Positions 49,856 to 59,101 of a stretch of 64,000 nt of DNA are shown piece by piece (position 1 is the first letter of the stretch; the number at the start of each line of letters is the position of its first letter). The translations under genes and the position numbers were made by a program. The stretch comes from JAKPBU01 sp964425695 (GTDB lineage: Bacteria; Pseudomonadota; Gammaproteobacteria; Xanthomonadales; Xanthomonadaceae): assembly GCA_964425695.1 (NCBI GenBank), contig CAYRNF010000002.1:310001-374000 (forward strand). Direction: 5' to 3'. Under the pieces are notes generated by a model. The model was not told the origin of the DNA and searched no databases. It was given only the letters and a program-made list of their open reading frames with translations.

Positions 49856-51742
49856 ATGACCACGATCCGCCTCGACGGCACGTCGCTGACCCGCGCGCAA
49901 CTCGTCGCCGTGGCAGGCGGCGCAGCGGTCGAGCTTGCGCCCGAGGCGCTTGGGGCCGTGGCGCGCGCCGCCGACTTCCTGGCCGAACAGGTGCGCCGCG
50001 AGGAGCCGATCTACGGCGTGTCCACCGGCTTCGGCAGCAACGCCGACAAGCTGCTGGGGGCGCATCACCTGCGCGACACCGCGGGGCAGGGCGCGCATCC
50101 GCACGAATCGCTGCACGCGGAGCTGCAGCGCAACCTGATCGTGACCCACGCGGTCTGCGTGGGCGAGCCGTTTGCGCAGGACGTGGTGCGCGCGATGCTG
50201 TGCATCCGCATCAACACGCTGCTGCGCGGGCACTCGGGCATCCGCGTGGAAACCCTGCAGGCGCTGGCGGCGATGCTCAATGCGGGCATCGTGCCGGTGG
50301 TGCCGCAGCTGGGCTCGGTGGGCGCGTCGGGCGACCTGGCGCCGCTGTCGCACCTGGCCATCGTGCTGTTGGGCGGCGGCGAGGCGTTCGTGGACGGGCA
50401 GCGCCTGCCCGGCGCCGAGGCGCTGCGGCGCAAGGGCCTGGCGCCGGTCGCGCTGTCGTACAAGGAAGGCCTGGCGCTCAACAACGGCACCGCGCAGATG
50501 CTGGCCACCGGCGTGCTGGCGGTGCAGAAGCTCGATGACCTGCTCGACACCGCCGACCTGGCCGCGGCGATGACGCTGGATGCGTTCGCCGGCCGGCTGG
50601 GGGCGTTCGCCGAGGACGTGCACGCGCTGCGTCCGCATCCGGGCCAGGTGCAGGTGGCCGGGCGCCTGCGCCGCCTGCTGCAGGGTTCCACCCTGGCCGA
50701 CATTCCCTACCACCTGGTGCCGCGTTTCCGGCCGTGGCTGCCCGCGTCCTGGCGCGATGCGCAGGCCCGCAAGCTCAGCTTCGACATCGGCTGGGACTGG
50801 GTGCCGCTGGACCAGCGCCATGGGCGCGAGAAGTTCTACCGGCGGTTCCGCCCGTTCCGCGGCGGCAAGAAGCACCAGCCGCAGGACAGCTACAGCCTGC
50901 GCTGCATCCCACAGGTGCACGGCGCGGTGCGCGACGCGCTGGAACAGGCGAAGCGGGTGCTGGATATCGAGCTCAACGCGGTCACCGACAACCCGCTGGT
51001 GTTCCCGGACAAGCAGGCCGACCACGTCGAGCAGCAGGTCGTGTCCGCCGGCCATTTCCACGGCATGCCGCTGGCGCTGGCGATGAGCTACGTGAAGGCC
51101 GCCATCCCGGTGTTGGCCGCGATCAGCGAGCGCCGCCTCAACAAGCTGGTGGACCCCGCGACCAATGACGGGTTGCCGGCGTTCCTGATCGGCAACGAGG
51201 ACGGGACCGAGTCGGGGCACATGATCGTGCAGTACACGGCCGCGGCCATCGTCAACGACCTGGCCAGCCGCGCCCATCCGGCCAGCGTGTTTTCCATCCC
51301 GACCAGCGCCAACGCCGAAGACCATGTGTCCATGGGCGCCAACGAGGCGCGGCACGTGCTGGCCATGGCCGACGACCTGGGCAAGGTGCTCGCGCTGGAG
51401 CTGTACACCGCCGCCCAGGCGCTGGACCTGCGCCGCGACATGATCAACGCCGCCCGGGCGCTGGCGCGCAACGGCGAGGCGGCGGACTTCGTGTCGAAAG
51501 TGCAGGGCGGCCCGGCTCCCGGCACCCCGGACCACGCGGCGTTCCTGGCTGAAGTCGAGGCGTTGCGCGGCGAACTGGCCGCTTCGCCCGAATTCCAGCC
51601 CGGCGCCGCGGTGGCGGCGGCGCATGCCGCGCTGCGCGAGCGCATCCCGTTCCTCGACCGCGACCGCGCGCTCGATCGCGAGGTGGCCACGGCGGTCGCG
51701 CTGGTGGCGGAAGGGCGGCTGGCCGGCATCGCCCGCGCCTGA
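49856..51742 (+). CDS. Histidine-ammonia-lyase-like MIO enzyme with insertion
   Basis: A 628-residue member of the HAL/PAL/TAL family. The MIO cofactor triad Ala157-Ser158-Gly159 (GSVGASGDL) is intact, as are YGVSTGFG (Tyr53), LRPHPGQ, DSYSLRC, TDNP and SANAEDHVSMG. Ordinary bacterial HutH is about 510 residues; here about 60 extra residues lie between LRRLLQGS (about 278) and DSYSLRC (about 344), with further length at the ends. No hutU, hutI or hutG is nearby, so degradation of histidine to glutamate is not assured. It may act on histidine, tyrosine or a related amino acid. It lies between hisS and hisR. Confidence 0.88.
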   Translation: MTTIRLDGTSLTRAQLVAVAGGAAVELAPEALGAVARAADFLAEQVRREEPIYGVSTGFGSNADKLLGAHHLRDTAGQGAHPHESLHAELQRNLIVTHAVCVGEPFAQDVVRAMLCIRINTLLRGHSGIRVETLQALAAMLNAGIVPVVPQLGSVGASGDLAPLSHLAIVLLGGGEAFVDGQRLPGAEALRRKGLAPVALSYKEGLALNNGTAQMLATGVLAVQKLDDLLDTADLAAAMTLDAFAGRLGAFAEDVHALRPHPGQVQVAGRLRRLLQGSTLADIPYHLVPRFRPWLPASWRDAQARKLSFDIGWDWVPLDQRHGREKFYRRFRPFRGGKKHQPQDSYSLRCIPQVHGAVRDALEQAKRVLDIELNAVTDNPLVFPDKQADHVEQQVVSAGHFHGMPLALAMSYVKAAIPVLAAISERRLNKLVDPATNDGLPAFLIGNEDGTESGHMIVQYTAAAIVNDLASRAHPASVFSIPTSANAEDHVSMGANEARHVLAMADDLGKVLALELYTAAQALDLRRDMINAARALARNGEAADFVSKVQGGPAPGTPDHAAFLAEVEALRGELAASPEFQPGAAVAAAHAALRERIPFLDRDRALDREVATAVALVAEGRLAGIARA

Positions 51743-51999
51743 CGCGCACCGCGCATGTCGCTTGGTCGGCCTGGGCCGGCCTGGGCTGGCGTGGGCTGGT
51801 CGGGAGCGAGACGCATGGGAGGCCGAACCGCGCCAGGCGTGCCCCTGCGGGTGGGGCTGCGCGACCTGGCTTCGGCTGACGCCCCGCCGCGTGGCGCGAG
51901 CGCGTGCTCCTTGCTGCCCGGTTGCTGCCGCCCGGCGGGCAGCGCGGTGCGCTTTCCCACGTTCTCAAGCACGCGCCATGCGCGCAGCCGACGGGCGGG
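51743..51999. other. Non-coding upstream region of the histidine operon
   Basis: No gene is seen. Four imperfect 10-bp repeats (CTGGGCYGGC type) occupy 51761-51800. A CTGCCG-CC-CGGCGGGCAG hairpin near 51927-51944, followed by a T-containing stretch, could end transcription of the lyase gene. No leader peptide with a run of His codons was found. Confidence 0.5.
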
Positions 52000-52029
52000 T
52001 TGACCGAAGCCCGTCGTGCGGGTTAATGT
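52000..52029 (+). promoter_or_regulatory. Candidate promoter of hisR-his operon
   Basis: TTGACC (52000-52005) is a strong -35; TAATGT (52024-52029) is a moderate -10 at 18 bp. The -10 lies within the left arm of the palindrome 52023-52050, the expected position for a repressor site. Confidence 0.55.
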
Positions 52030-52050
52030 GCTAGCGCGCTATTACATTAA
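52023..52050. promoter_or_regulatory. Palindromic operator, probable HisR site
   Basis: A 28-bp palindrome with 12 of 14 base pairs matching: TTAATGT..CTAGCG on the left and CGCTA..ACATTAA on the right. The centre (CTAG-CGCGC-TA) resembles TrpR-family operators, which are built on CTAG half-sites. It covers the presumed -10 and ends 4 bp before the hisR start, consistent with autoregulation and control of the whole operon. Confidence 0.75.
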
Positions 52051-52054
52051 TCCA

Positions 52055-52381
52055 ATGAAACAACGTATCGAACCCCTGCCGGAACGCGATGCCGACGCCT
52101 CCCTGAAGGCGCTGGCCAAGGCGTTCGCTTCGCTGGAGCGCGCCGAGGACGTGCGGGCGTTCCTGGAAGACCTGTGCACGCCGGCCGAGCTGGAGGCCAT
52201 GGCCGACCGCTGGCGCGTGGTGCCGCTGCTGCTGCAGGGCGTTCCGTACCGCGAGATCCACGACCGCACCCTGGTCAGCGTGACCACCATCGGCCGGGTG
52301 GCGCGCACGCTGGAGCGTGGCGCCGGCGGCTATGCCGCCGCCGCGCGACGCCAGTTCCCGCGCCTCTCCCCTTCGCACTGA
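52055..52381 (+). CDS. hisR: TrpR-family histidine operon regulator (HisR/YerC)
   Basis: A 108-residue TrpR/YerC-family DNA-binding protein: all-helical, with the TrpR-like CTPAELEAMADRWRVVPLLLQGVPYREIHDRTLVSVTTIGRVARTL region giving the helix-turn-helix (about 45-90). In Xanthomonadales a TrpR-family HisR precedes hisG and represses the operon (recalled from comparative genomics). ATG 52055 was chosen because the upstream extension would translate the operator. The gene is 10 bp upstream of hisG. Confidence 0.9.
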   Translation: MKQRIEPLPERDADASLKALAKAFASLERAEDVRAFLEDLCTPAELEAMADRWRVVPLLLQGVPYREIHDRTLVSVTTIGRVARTLERGAGGYAAAARRQFPRLSPSH

Positions 52382-52391
52382 ACCCGATCCC

Positions 52392-53306
52392 ATGAGCCCG
52401 ACGCCCGTCAACGGCGTGCGCGACCGTTTGCGCATCGCCATCCAGAAATCCGGACGCCTCAGCGACCCGGCGCGCGCACTGCTGGCCGCGTGCGGCCTGA
52501 GCTGGCGCGAAAGCCGCGACCGCCTGTTCTGCTACGGCGAGTCGCTGCCGGTGGACCTGCTGCTGGTGCGCGACGACGACATCCCCGGCCTGATCGCCGA
52601 CGGCGTGTGCGACCTGGGCATCGTGGGCCGCAACGTGCTGCAGGAGCAGGCCGGCGACCGCGCGGCCAACGCCAAGCCTGCCGCGTACCGCGAATGGCGC
52701 GCGCTCGGCTTCGGCGGCTGCCGGCTGATGCTGGCCGTGCCCGATGCCTGGGAGTGGACCGGACCGGGGCAGGTGGCCGGCAGGCGCATCGCGACCAGCT
52801 ATCCGGCCTTGCTTGAAGCGTGGCTGCGCAACCAGGAGATCCAGGCCGAGGTCGTGAACCTTTCCGGCTCCGTGGAAATCGCGCCGCGGCTGGGCCAGGC
52901 CGATCTGATCTGCGACCTGGTGTCCAGCGGCGCCACGCTCGCCGCCAACCAGCTCAAGCCGGTGGAAACGCTGCTGGAAAGCGAGGCGGTGCTGGCCGGC
53001 CCGGTGGCACCGTTCGGCGACGTGCGCGCGGAACTGGCGGACCTGCTGCTGCGCCGCCTGGACGGCGTGTTGAAGATCCGCGACAGCAAGCTGCTGCTGT
53101 TCCAGGCCTCGCGCGACGCGGTGCCGGGGCTGCTGGAACTGCTGCCGGATGCCGAAACCCCCACGCTGACGCGCATCGATGGCAGCGACCGCGTGGCGCT
53201 GCAGGCGCTGTGCCACGGCGCCATGACGTGGCAGCGCCTGGAGGATCTCAAGCGCGCCGGCGCCGCGGCGCTGATGGTGCTGCCGGTCGAGAGGATGCTG
53301 GCATGA
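52392..53306 (+). CDS. hisG: ATP phosphoribosyltransferase
   Basis: A 304-residue long-form HisG catalysing the first, feedback-inhibited step of histidine synthesis. RIAIQKSGRLSD opens the catalytic domain, DLGIVGRNVL and DLVSSGATLAAN are conserved, and the C-terminal regulatory ACT-like domain (about 225-300) is present, so HisZ is not needed. The ATG is at 52392, and the stop overlaps hisD by ATGA. Confidence 0.97.
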   Translation: MSPTPVNGVRDRLRIAIQKSGRLSDPARALLAACGLSWRESRDRLFCYGESLPVDLLLVRDDDIPGLIADGVCDLGIVGRNVLQEQAGDRAANAKPAAYREWRALGFGGCRLMLAVPDAWEWTGPGQVAGRRIATSYPALLEAWLRNQEIQAEVVNLSGSVEIAPRLGQADLICDLVSSGATLAANQLKPVETLLESEAVLAGPVAPFGDVRAELADLLLRRLDGVLKIRDSKLLLFQASRDAVPGLLELLPDAETPTLTRIDGSDRVALQALCHGAMTWQRLEDLKRAGAAALMVLPVERMLA

Positions 53307-54655
53307 GCGCAGTCCCCGAGATCCGGCCCGCCGAACCGCGCGCGTCGGCATTGAACCTGGTCGACTGGCGGGCGCTGGACGCCACCGCACGCCGCGCCGT
53401 GCTGCAGCGGCCGGCGCAGCGCGTCGCGGACGAGGTCGGCGCGTCCGTGCGCGCGATCCTGTCGCAGGTGCAGCGCGAGGGCGATGCCGGCCTGCGCGCG
53501 CTGTCGGCCAGGTTCGACCCGGTGCCCCTGCAGGACTTCGCGGTGGACGCCGAGGAGTTCGAAGCCGCGCAGCAGCGGGTGGCACCGGCCCTGCGCCAGA
53601 CGATGGCGTCGGCCGCGTCGCGGATCGAGGCCTACCACCGCGCCGGCATGTCCACGCCGTTCGCGCTGGACACCGCGCCCGGGGTGCGCTGCGAACGCAT
53701 GCTGCGCCCGATCGGCAGCGTGGGCCTGTACGTGCCGGCCGGCACCGCGCCGTTGCCGTCCACGGCGTTGATGCTGGGCGTGCCCGCGCGGCTGGCGGGC
53801 TGCCCGCAGGTGGTGCTGTGCACGCCGCCGCGCGCCGACGGCAGCGCCGATCCGGCAGTGCTGGTGGCCGCGCGCCTGTGCGGGATCGATCGCGTCTTCA
53901 AGATCGGCGGCGCGCAGGCCATTGCCGCCATGGCATTCGGAACGCCCAGCGTGCCGCGCTGCCACAAGCTGTTCGGCCCGGGCAATGCCTACGTCACCGA
54001 GGCCAAGCGCCAGGTGTCGATGCTGGGCGACGGGCCGGCCATCGACATGCCGGCCGGCCCTTCGGAAGTGCTGGTGATCGCCGATGCCGGCGCCAATCCC
54101 GCGTTCGTCGCCGCGGACCTGCTGTCGCAGGCCGAACACGGAGCCGACTCGCAGGTGCTGCTGGTCTCCGACGACGCGGCCCTGCTGCGGGCCGTGGATG
54201 CCCAGGTGGAAACGCAGCTGCAGCGCCTGCCGCGCGCCGATCTTGCGCGCCAGTCGCTGCGGGCATCGCGCGCGCTGCTGGTCGCGTCGCTCGAGGACGC
54301 CTTCGTCCTGAGCAACGACTACGCGCCGGAGCACCTGATCCTGGCGCTGCGCGATCCGCGGGCGTGGCTGGACCGGGTGGACAACGCCGGTTCGGTGTTC
54401 CTGGGTGACTTCACGCCCGAGGCGCTGGGCGACTACTGCAGCGGCACCAACCACGTGCTGCCGACCGGCGGCGCCGCGCGCGCGTACAGCGGGGTGAGCG
54501 TGTCGAGCTTCCAGAAGGCCATCAGCGTGCAGCAGGCGGACGCCGCGGGGATCGCCTCCATCGGACCGGACGCGGTGGCGCTGGCCGAGGCCGAAGGCCT
54601 GGAGGCCCACGCGCAGGCCGTGCGCCTGCGCCTTGCCGCGGCGGGGGTGGCATGA
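53303..54655 (+). CDS. hisD: Histidinol dehydrogenase
   Basis: A 450-residue zinc enzyme making the last two oxidations to histidine. Conserved segments include GLYVPAGTAPLPS, GPGNAYVTEAKRQV, IDMPAGPSEVLVIAD, QAEHGADSQ and NHVLPTGGAAR with the zinc and catalytic His. The ATG overlaps the hisG stop by 4 bp and the stop overlaps hisC likewise. Confidence 0.97.
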   Translation: MSAVPEIRPAEPRASALNLVDWRALDATARRAVLQRPAQRVADEVGASVRAILSQVQREGDAGLRALSARFDPVPLQDFAVDAEEFEAAQQRVAPALRQTMASAASRIEAYHRAGMSTPFALDTAPGVRCERMLRPIGSVGLYVPAGTAPLPSTALMLGVPARLAGCPQVVLCTPPRADGSADPAVLVAARLCGIDRVFKIGGAQAIAAMAFGTPSVPRCHKLFGPGNAYVTEAKRQVSMLGDGPAIDMPAGPSEVLVIADAGANPAFVAADLLSQAEHGADSQVLLVSDDAALLRAVDAQVETQLQRLPRADLARQSLRASRALLVASLEDAFVLSNDYAPEHLILALRDPRAWLDRVDNAGSVFLGDFTPEALGDYCSGTNHVLPTGGAARAYSGVSVSSFQKAISVQQADAAGIASIGPDAVALAEAEGLEAHAQAVRLRLAAAGVA

Positions 54656-55743
54656 ACTCCGAACCGCTGCTGCTGGCGCGCGCCGAACTGCGCGACTTCG
54701 CCGGCTATCGTTCGGCGCGGCGCGAAGGCGTGCGCGGCGAGGTGTGGCTGAACGCCAACGAATGCCCGTGGCCGAGCCCCGCCGACCCGTCGGGCAGCGT
54801 GCGCCGCTATCCGGAACCGCAGCCGGCGCAGCTGCGTGAGGCGCTGGCCGCGCTGTACGGCGTGGCCCCGGACCAGCTGCTGGTGGGACGCGGCAGCGAC
54901 GAGGGCATCGACCTGCTGGTGCGCGCGTTCTGCGTGCCGGGCCGCGATGCGGTGCTGATCTCACCACCGGTGTTCGGCATGTACGCGGTCAGCGCGGCCC
55001 TGCAGGGCGCGCGCGTGATCGAGGTGCCCCTGCTCGACGCCGCCGACGACTTCCGCGCCGACCTGCAGCGCATTTCCAGCCAGGCCATCGCCGGTGGCGC
55101 GAAGCTGGTGTTCCTGTGTTCGCCCGGCAACCCCGCCGGCGGCTGCATCCCGCGCGAAGCCGTGCTGGCGCTGGCCGAATGGCTGGACGGCCGTGCGCTG
55201 GTGGTGGTGGACGAGGCGTACGTGGAATACGCCGATGCGCCCTCGCTGGCCGCCGATGCCGGCCGGGTGCGCAACCTGGTGGTGCTGCGCACGCTGTCCA
55301 AGGCGCATGCGCTGGCGGCGGCGCGGATCGGTTGCGTGATCGGCGATGCGCAGCTGGTATCGCTGCTGGGCCGCTGCCAGGCGCCGTATCCCGTGCCGAC
55401 CCCGTGCGCGCAGCTGGCGCTGGCGGCGCTGGCGCCCGAGGCGGTGGCCGCCACGCAGGCGCGTGTAGCCCAGGTGCGCGAGGAACGCACGCGCCTGGTC
55501 GAGGCCTTGCGCGCACTGCCGGGCGTGCGCCGGGTCTACCCGTCGCAGGGCAACTTCCTGCTGGTGCGGCTGACGGATGCCGAAACCGCCTACCGCGCGC
55601 TGCTGGCCGCCGGCGTGGTGGTGCGCGACCAGCGCGCCGCGCCGCAGCTGGGCGACGCGCTGCGCATCAGCATCGGCACGCCGCAGGACAACGCGCGCGT
55701 GCTCGAGGCGCTGTCGCGATCCGCGCGAGGCCAGGCCGCATGA
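54652..55743 (+). CDS. hisC: Histidinol-phosphate aminotransferase
   Basis: A 363-residue class II PLP aminotransferase. The N terminus LNANECPWP is typical of HisC; the PLP Lys is in TLSKAHALAAARIG, with SPGNPAGG and VVDEAYVEY before it. The loop after the Lys reads AHALAAAR where FGLAGLR is more common. It is coupled at both ends by ATGA overlaps. Confidence 0.96.
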   Translation: MNSEPLLLARAELRDFAGYRSARREGVRGEVWLNANECPWPSPADPSGSVRRYPEPQPAQLREALAALYGVAPDQLLVGRGSDEGIDLLVRAFCVPGRDAVLISPPVFGMYAVSAALQGARVIEVPLLDAADDFRADLQRISSQAIAGGAKLVFLCSPGNPAGGCIPREAVLALAEWLDGRALVVVDEAYVEYADAPSLAADAGRVRNLVVLRTLSKAHALAAARIGCVIGDAQLVSLLGRCQAPYPVPTPCAQLALAALAPEAVAATQARVAQVREERTRLVEALRALPGVRRVYPSQGNFLLVRLTDAETAYRALLAAGVVVRDQRAAPQLGDALRISIGTPQDNARVLEALSRSARGQAA

Positions 55744-56822
55744 AGCCAACGACACCAATCCTGTTCGTGGACCGCGACGGCACCCTGATCGAGGAGCCGG
55801 CGGACTTCCAGATCGACCGCTACGAGAAACTGCGCTTCGTGCGCGGCGTTGTGCCGGCGTTGCTGAAGTTGCGCGACGCCGGCTACGAGTTCGTCATGGT
55901 GACCAACCAGGACGGACTGGGCACCGACGCGTTCCCGCAGGCCGATTTCGACGGCCCGCACGCGCTGATGATGCAGGTGTTCGAGAGCCAGGGCATCGCG
56001 TTCCGCGACGTGCTGATCGACCGCAGCCTGCCCGCGGACAATGCGCCCACGCGCAAGCCCGGCATCGGCCTGGCGCTGCCGCTGCTGCGCGACCGCACGA
56101 TCGACTGGGCGCGCTCGGCCATGGTCGGCGATCGCGAGACCGACGACGCCTTCGCCGCCAACCTGGGCATCCGCGCGTTTCGCCTGCGCACGGCGCAGTT
56201 CGGCGGGCAGTGGGACTGGGACGGCATCGCGCATGCGCTGGCCGATGCGCCGCGCACCGCGCACATCGAGCGGCGCACCAGGGAAACGCGCATCCGTGTG
56301 GACATCGACCTGGACCGCGCCGCGGAACCGCAGGTCGCCACCGGGCTGGGCTTCTTCGACCACATGCTGGAGCAGCTCGGCAAGCACGGCGGCTTTGCGC
56401 TGACGCTGCGCTGCGAGGGCGACCTGCACATCGACGAACACCACACCGTGGAGGACTCGGCGCTGGCGCTGGGCCAGGCCCTGCGCGAGGCGCTGGGCGA
56501 CAAGCGCGGCATCGGCCGCTACGGCTTCGTGCTGCCCATGGACGAGACGCTGGCGCAGGCCGCGCTGGACCTGTCCGGGCGCCCGTGGTTCGTGTTCGAA
56601 GGGGAGTTCGCGCGCGAGCGCATCGGCGAGTTGCCCACCGAGCTGGTACCGCACTTCTTCCGCTCGCTGTGCGACGCCGCGGGCATGAACCTCAACCTGC
56701 AGGTGCGCGGCGACAACGATCACCACAAGGTCGAAGCCTGCTTCAAGGTCGTCGCGCGCGCGCTGCGCCAGGCAATCCGGCGCGAGGGCAGCGACCTGCC
56801 CAGTACCAAGGGCACGCTATGA
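55740..56822 (+). CDS. hisB: Bifunctional histidinol-phosphatase/imidazoleglycerol-phosphate dehydratase
   Basis: A 360-residue fusion as in enterobacteria. The N-terminal HAD phosphatase (LFVDRDGTLIEEP, about 9-21; VGDRETDDAFAANL) spans about 1-165. The C-terminal dehydratase (about 170-360) has FFDHMLEQLGKHGGF and DEHHTVEDSALALGQAL metal motifs. It provides steps six and eight of the pathway. Confidence 0.97.
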   Translation: MKPTTPILFVDRDGTLIEEPADFQIDRYEKLRFVRGVVPALLKLRDAGYEFVMVTNQDGLGTDAFPQADFDGPHALMMQVFESQGIAFRDVLIDRSLPADNAPTRKPGIGLALPLLRDRTIDWARSAMVGDRETDDAFAANLGIRAFRLRTAQFGGQWDWDGIAHALADAPRTAHIERRTRETRIRVDIDLDRAAEPQVATGLGFFDHMLEQLGKHGGFALTLRCEGDLHIDEHHTVEDSALALGQALREALGDKRGIGRYGFVLPMDETLAQAALDLSGRPWFVFEGEFARERIGELPTELVPHFFRSLCDAAGMNLNLQVRGDNDHHKVEACFKVVARALRQAIRREGSDLPSTKGTL

Positions 56823-57448
56823 GCGCGCAGGCGGCGAGCGCCATGGCTCGAACGGATCTTGTCGTCGTCGATTCCGGCGGCGCGAACCTGGGGTCGGTGA
56901 TGGTGGCGCTGCGTCGGCTGGGCGTGGAGCCGCCGCTGGTGCGCGATGCGGCCAGCATCGAAGGTGCCGGCCGCGTGCTGCTGCCGGGCGTGGGCGCCGC
57001 CGCGCCGGTGATGCAGCGCCTGCGCGAGCTGGGCCTGGTCGAGTGCCTGCGCGCGCTGCGCAAACCGCTGCTGGGCATCTGCGTCGGGATGCAGGTGCTG
57101 TACGAGCGTTCCGAGGAAGGCGACGTGGAGTGCCTCGGTCTGCTGCCCGGCACCGTGCGCAGGCTGCGCGGCGCGCCTGGCATCCGCGTTCCGCACATGG
57201 GCTGGAACGCGCTCGAAGCCGAACGCGCATCGCCGCTGCTGGACGGCATCGCGCCGGGCACCCATGCCTACTTCGTCCATGGCTACGCGGTTGCAGCGGA
57301 CGCGCACTGCGTGGCCAGCGTGGGCCACGGGGACCGTTTCGCCGCGCTCGTGCAGCGTGGGCACGTGGCGGGTGCGCAGTTCCACCCGGAGCGCTCCGCC
57401 GGCGCCGGCGCGCAGCTGTTGCGCAACTTCCTGGCCTGGGTGCCGTGA
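56819..57448 (+). CDS. hisH: Imidazole glycerol phosphate synthase, glutaminase subunit
   Basis: A 209-residue class I glutamine amidotransferase that delivers ammonia to HisF. The catalytic Cys is in GICVGMQVL, and His-Glu in QFHPERS. The ATG at 56819 overlaps hisB; MARTDLVVVDSG at 56843 is a possible alternative giving a more usual N terminus. It is followed by 91 bp before hisA, the largest gap in the operon. Confidence 0.95.
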   Translation: MSAQAASAMARTDLVVVDSGGANLGSVMVALRRLGVEPPLVRDAASIEGAGRVLLPGVGAAAPVMQRLRELGLVECLRALRKPLLGICVGMQVLYERSEEGDVECLGLLPGTVRRLRGAPGIRVPHMGWNALEAERASPLLDGIAPGTHAYFVHGYAVAADAHCVASVGHGDRFAALVQRGHVAGAQFHPERSAGAGAQLLRNFLAWVP

Positions 57449-57539
57449 GCGTGCCGCGCGCACGCCGGCGTGCCGTCGCGCCAGCCCGCATGCGCGGCGC
57501 GGCTGTCGCATGCCGCCCCGTTCTTCAAGGAGCCGATGC

Positions 57540-58274
57540 ATGAACTTCACCGTCTATCCCGCGATCGACGTGCGCCGCGGCCGCGTGGTGCGCCTGCACC
57601 AGGGCGACTACGCGCAGGAAACCGACTACGACGAGGATCCCTTTGCGCTGGCCATGCGCTACGCGGACGCCGGCGCGAGCTGGCTGCACCTGGTGGACCT
57701 CGACGCCGCGCGCGAGGGCGGCTACACGCTGCAGCCGCTGCTGCGCCGCATCGCCGACGAAGGCCGGCTGCAGGTGCAGACCGGCGGGGGAGTGCGCAGC
57801 GAGGACGACGTGCGCGCGCTGATCGACGCCGGCGCCGCCCGCGTGGTGGTGGGATCGCGCGCGGTCAGCCATCCGCGCGAAGTGGCCGGTTGGCTGGATC
57901 GCCACGGCGCGGAGCGCATCGCGGTGGCGCTGGACGTGCGCCGTGGCGACGACGGGCGCTGGTGGCCGGCTACCCACGGTTGGACGCGCGCCGGCGGCAC
58001 CAGCCTGGCCGACCTGCTGCGCCTGTACGCGCGCGCCGGCCTGCGCCACCTGCTGTGCACCGACATCGAGCGCGACGGCACCCTGGCCGGGCCGAACTTC
58101 GAGCTTTACGTGCTGCTGCAGCAGTGGGCACCGCTGGCGCAAGTGCAGGCCTCCGGCGGCGCGCGCTACATCGGCGACGTGCCGCGCGCGCGCGAGGCCG
58201 GGTGCGGCGGCATCGTGCTCGGCAAGTCGCTGTTGGAAGGCCGCATCGCGCTGGAGGAGGCGCTCGCGTGCTGA
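57540..58274 (+). CDS. hisA: ProFAR isomerase
   Basis: A 244-residue TIM-barrel isomerase. Catalytic Asp residues lie in PAIDVRRGRVVRL and CTDIERDGTL; phosphate-binding motifs QTGGGVRS and VVVGSRAV are present. AAGGAG lies 10 nt upstream of the ATG at 57540. The stop overlaps the hisF GTG start by 7 bp. Confidence 0.96.
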   Translation: MNFTVYPAIDVRRGRVVRLHQGDYAQETDYDEDPFALAMRYADAGASWLHLVDLDAAREGGYTLQPLLRRIADEGRLQVQTGGGVRSEDDVRALIDAGAARVVVGSRAVSHPREVAGWLDRHGAERIAVALDVRRGDDGRWWPATHGWTRAGGTSLADLLRLYARAGLRHLLCTDIERDGTLAGPNFELYVLLQQWAPLAQVQASGGARYIGDVPRAREAGCGGIVLGKSLLEGRIALEEALAC

Positions 58275-59101
58275 CCCGGCGGATCATCCCGTGCCTGGAC
58301 GTGAAGGACGGACGCGTCGTGAAGGGCGTGCGCTTCCGCGACCATGTGGACATGGGCGACATCGTGCAGCTCGCCACGCGCTATCGCGACGAGGGCGCGG
58401 ACGAACTGGTCTTCTACGACATCTCCGCCAGCCCGCAGGGCCGCAGCGTGGACGCAGGCTGGGTACGGCGCGTGGCGGAGGTGCTGGACATCCCGTTCTG
58501 CGTGGCCGGCGGGATCCGCAGCGTGGCGGACGCGCGCACGGTGCTGCATGCCGGCGCCGACAAGGTGTCGGTGAACACGCCCGCCATCGAACGGCCGGAG
58601 CTGCTCACCGAACTGGCCGACGCGTTCGGCGTGCAGTGCGTGGTGGCCGGCGTTGACAGCCTGCGCGACGGCGATGGCCAGTGGCGCGTGCGCAGCCACA
58701 CCGGCGACCCGGACCGCATGCGCGCGCATGCGCGGCCCACGCTGGACTGGGTGCAGGAAGTGCAGCAGCGCGGGGCTGGCGAAGTGGTGCTGAACTGCAT
58801 GGGCAGCGACGGCGTGCGCGACGGCTACGACATCGAACAGCTGCGCGCGGTCCGCGCGGCCTGCGGCGTGCCGCTGGTCGCATCCGGCGGCGCGGGCACG
58901 CCCGCCCATTTCGCCGCCGTGTTCCGCCAAGCCGACGTGGACGGCGCGCTGGCCGCCAGCGTGTTCCACTCCGGCGCGATCCGGATCCCCGCGCTGAAGC
59001 GGTTCCTCGCGCAGGAAGGGATCGACGTGCGGCCGGCCGGGGCGAACCCGCAGGCGGACGCAGCCACGCCCGCACCCTTTGCCGGGCAGGGCGCGCGATG
59101 A
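58268..59101 (+). CDS. hisF: Imidazole glycerol phosphate synthase, cyclase subunit
   Basis: A 277-residue TIM-barrel cyclase paired with HisH. Catalytic Asp in RIIPCLDVKDGRVVKG and DGVRDGYD; AGGIRSVADA and NTPAIERPELL are conserved. The start is GTG 58268 (VLTRRIIPCLD). The C terminus carries about 20 extra Ala/Pro-rich residues compared with most HisF proteins. Confidence 0.96.
   Translation: MLTRRIIPCLDVKDGRVVKGVRFRDHVDMGDIVQLATRYRDEGADELVFYDISASPQGRSVDAGWVRRVAEVLDIPFCVAGGIRSVADARTVLHAGADKVSVNTPAIERPELLTELADAFGVQCVVAGVDSLRDGDGQWRVRSHTGDPDRMRAHARPTLDWVQEVQQRGAGEVVLNCMGSDGVRDGYDIEQLRAVRAACGVPLVASGGAGTPAHFAAVFRQADVDGALAASVFHSGAIRIPALKRFLAQEGIDVRPAGANPQADAATPAPFAGQGAR

Noticed and set aside
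52016..52054. Upstream in-frame start for HisR
   Set aside because: It would put the operator palindrome inside coding sequence and the residues are not family-like.
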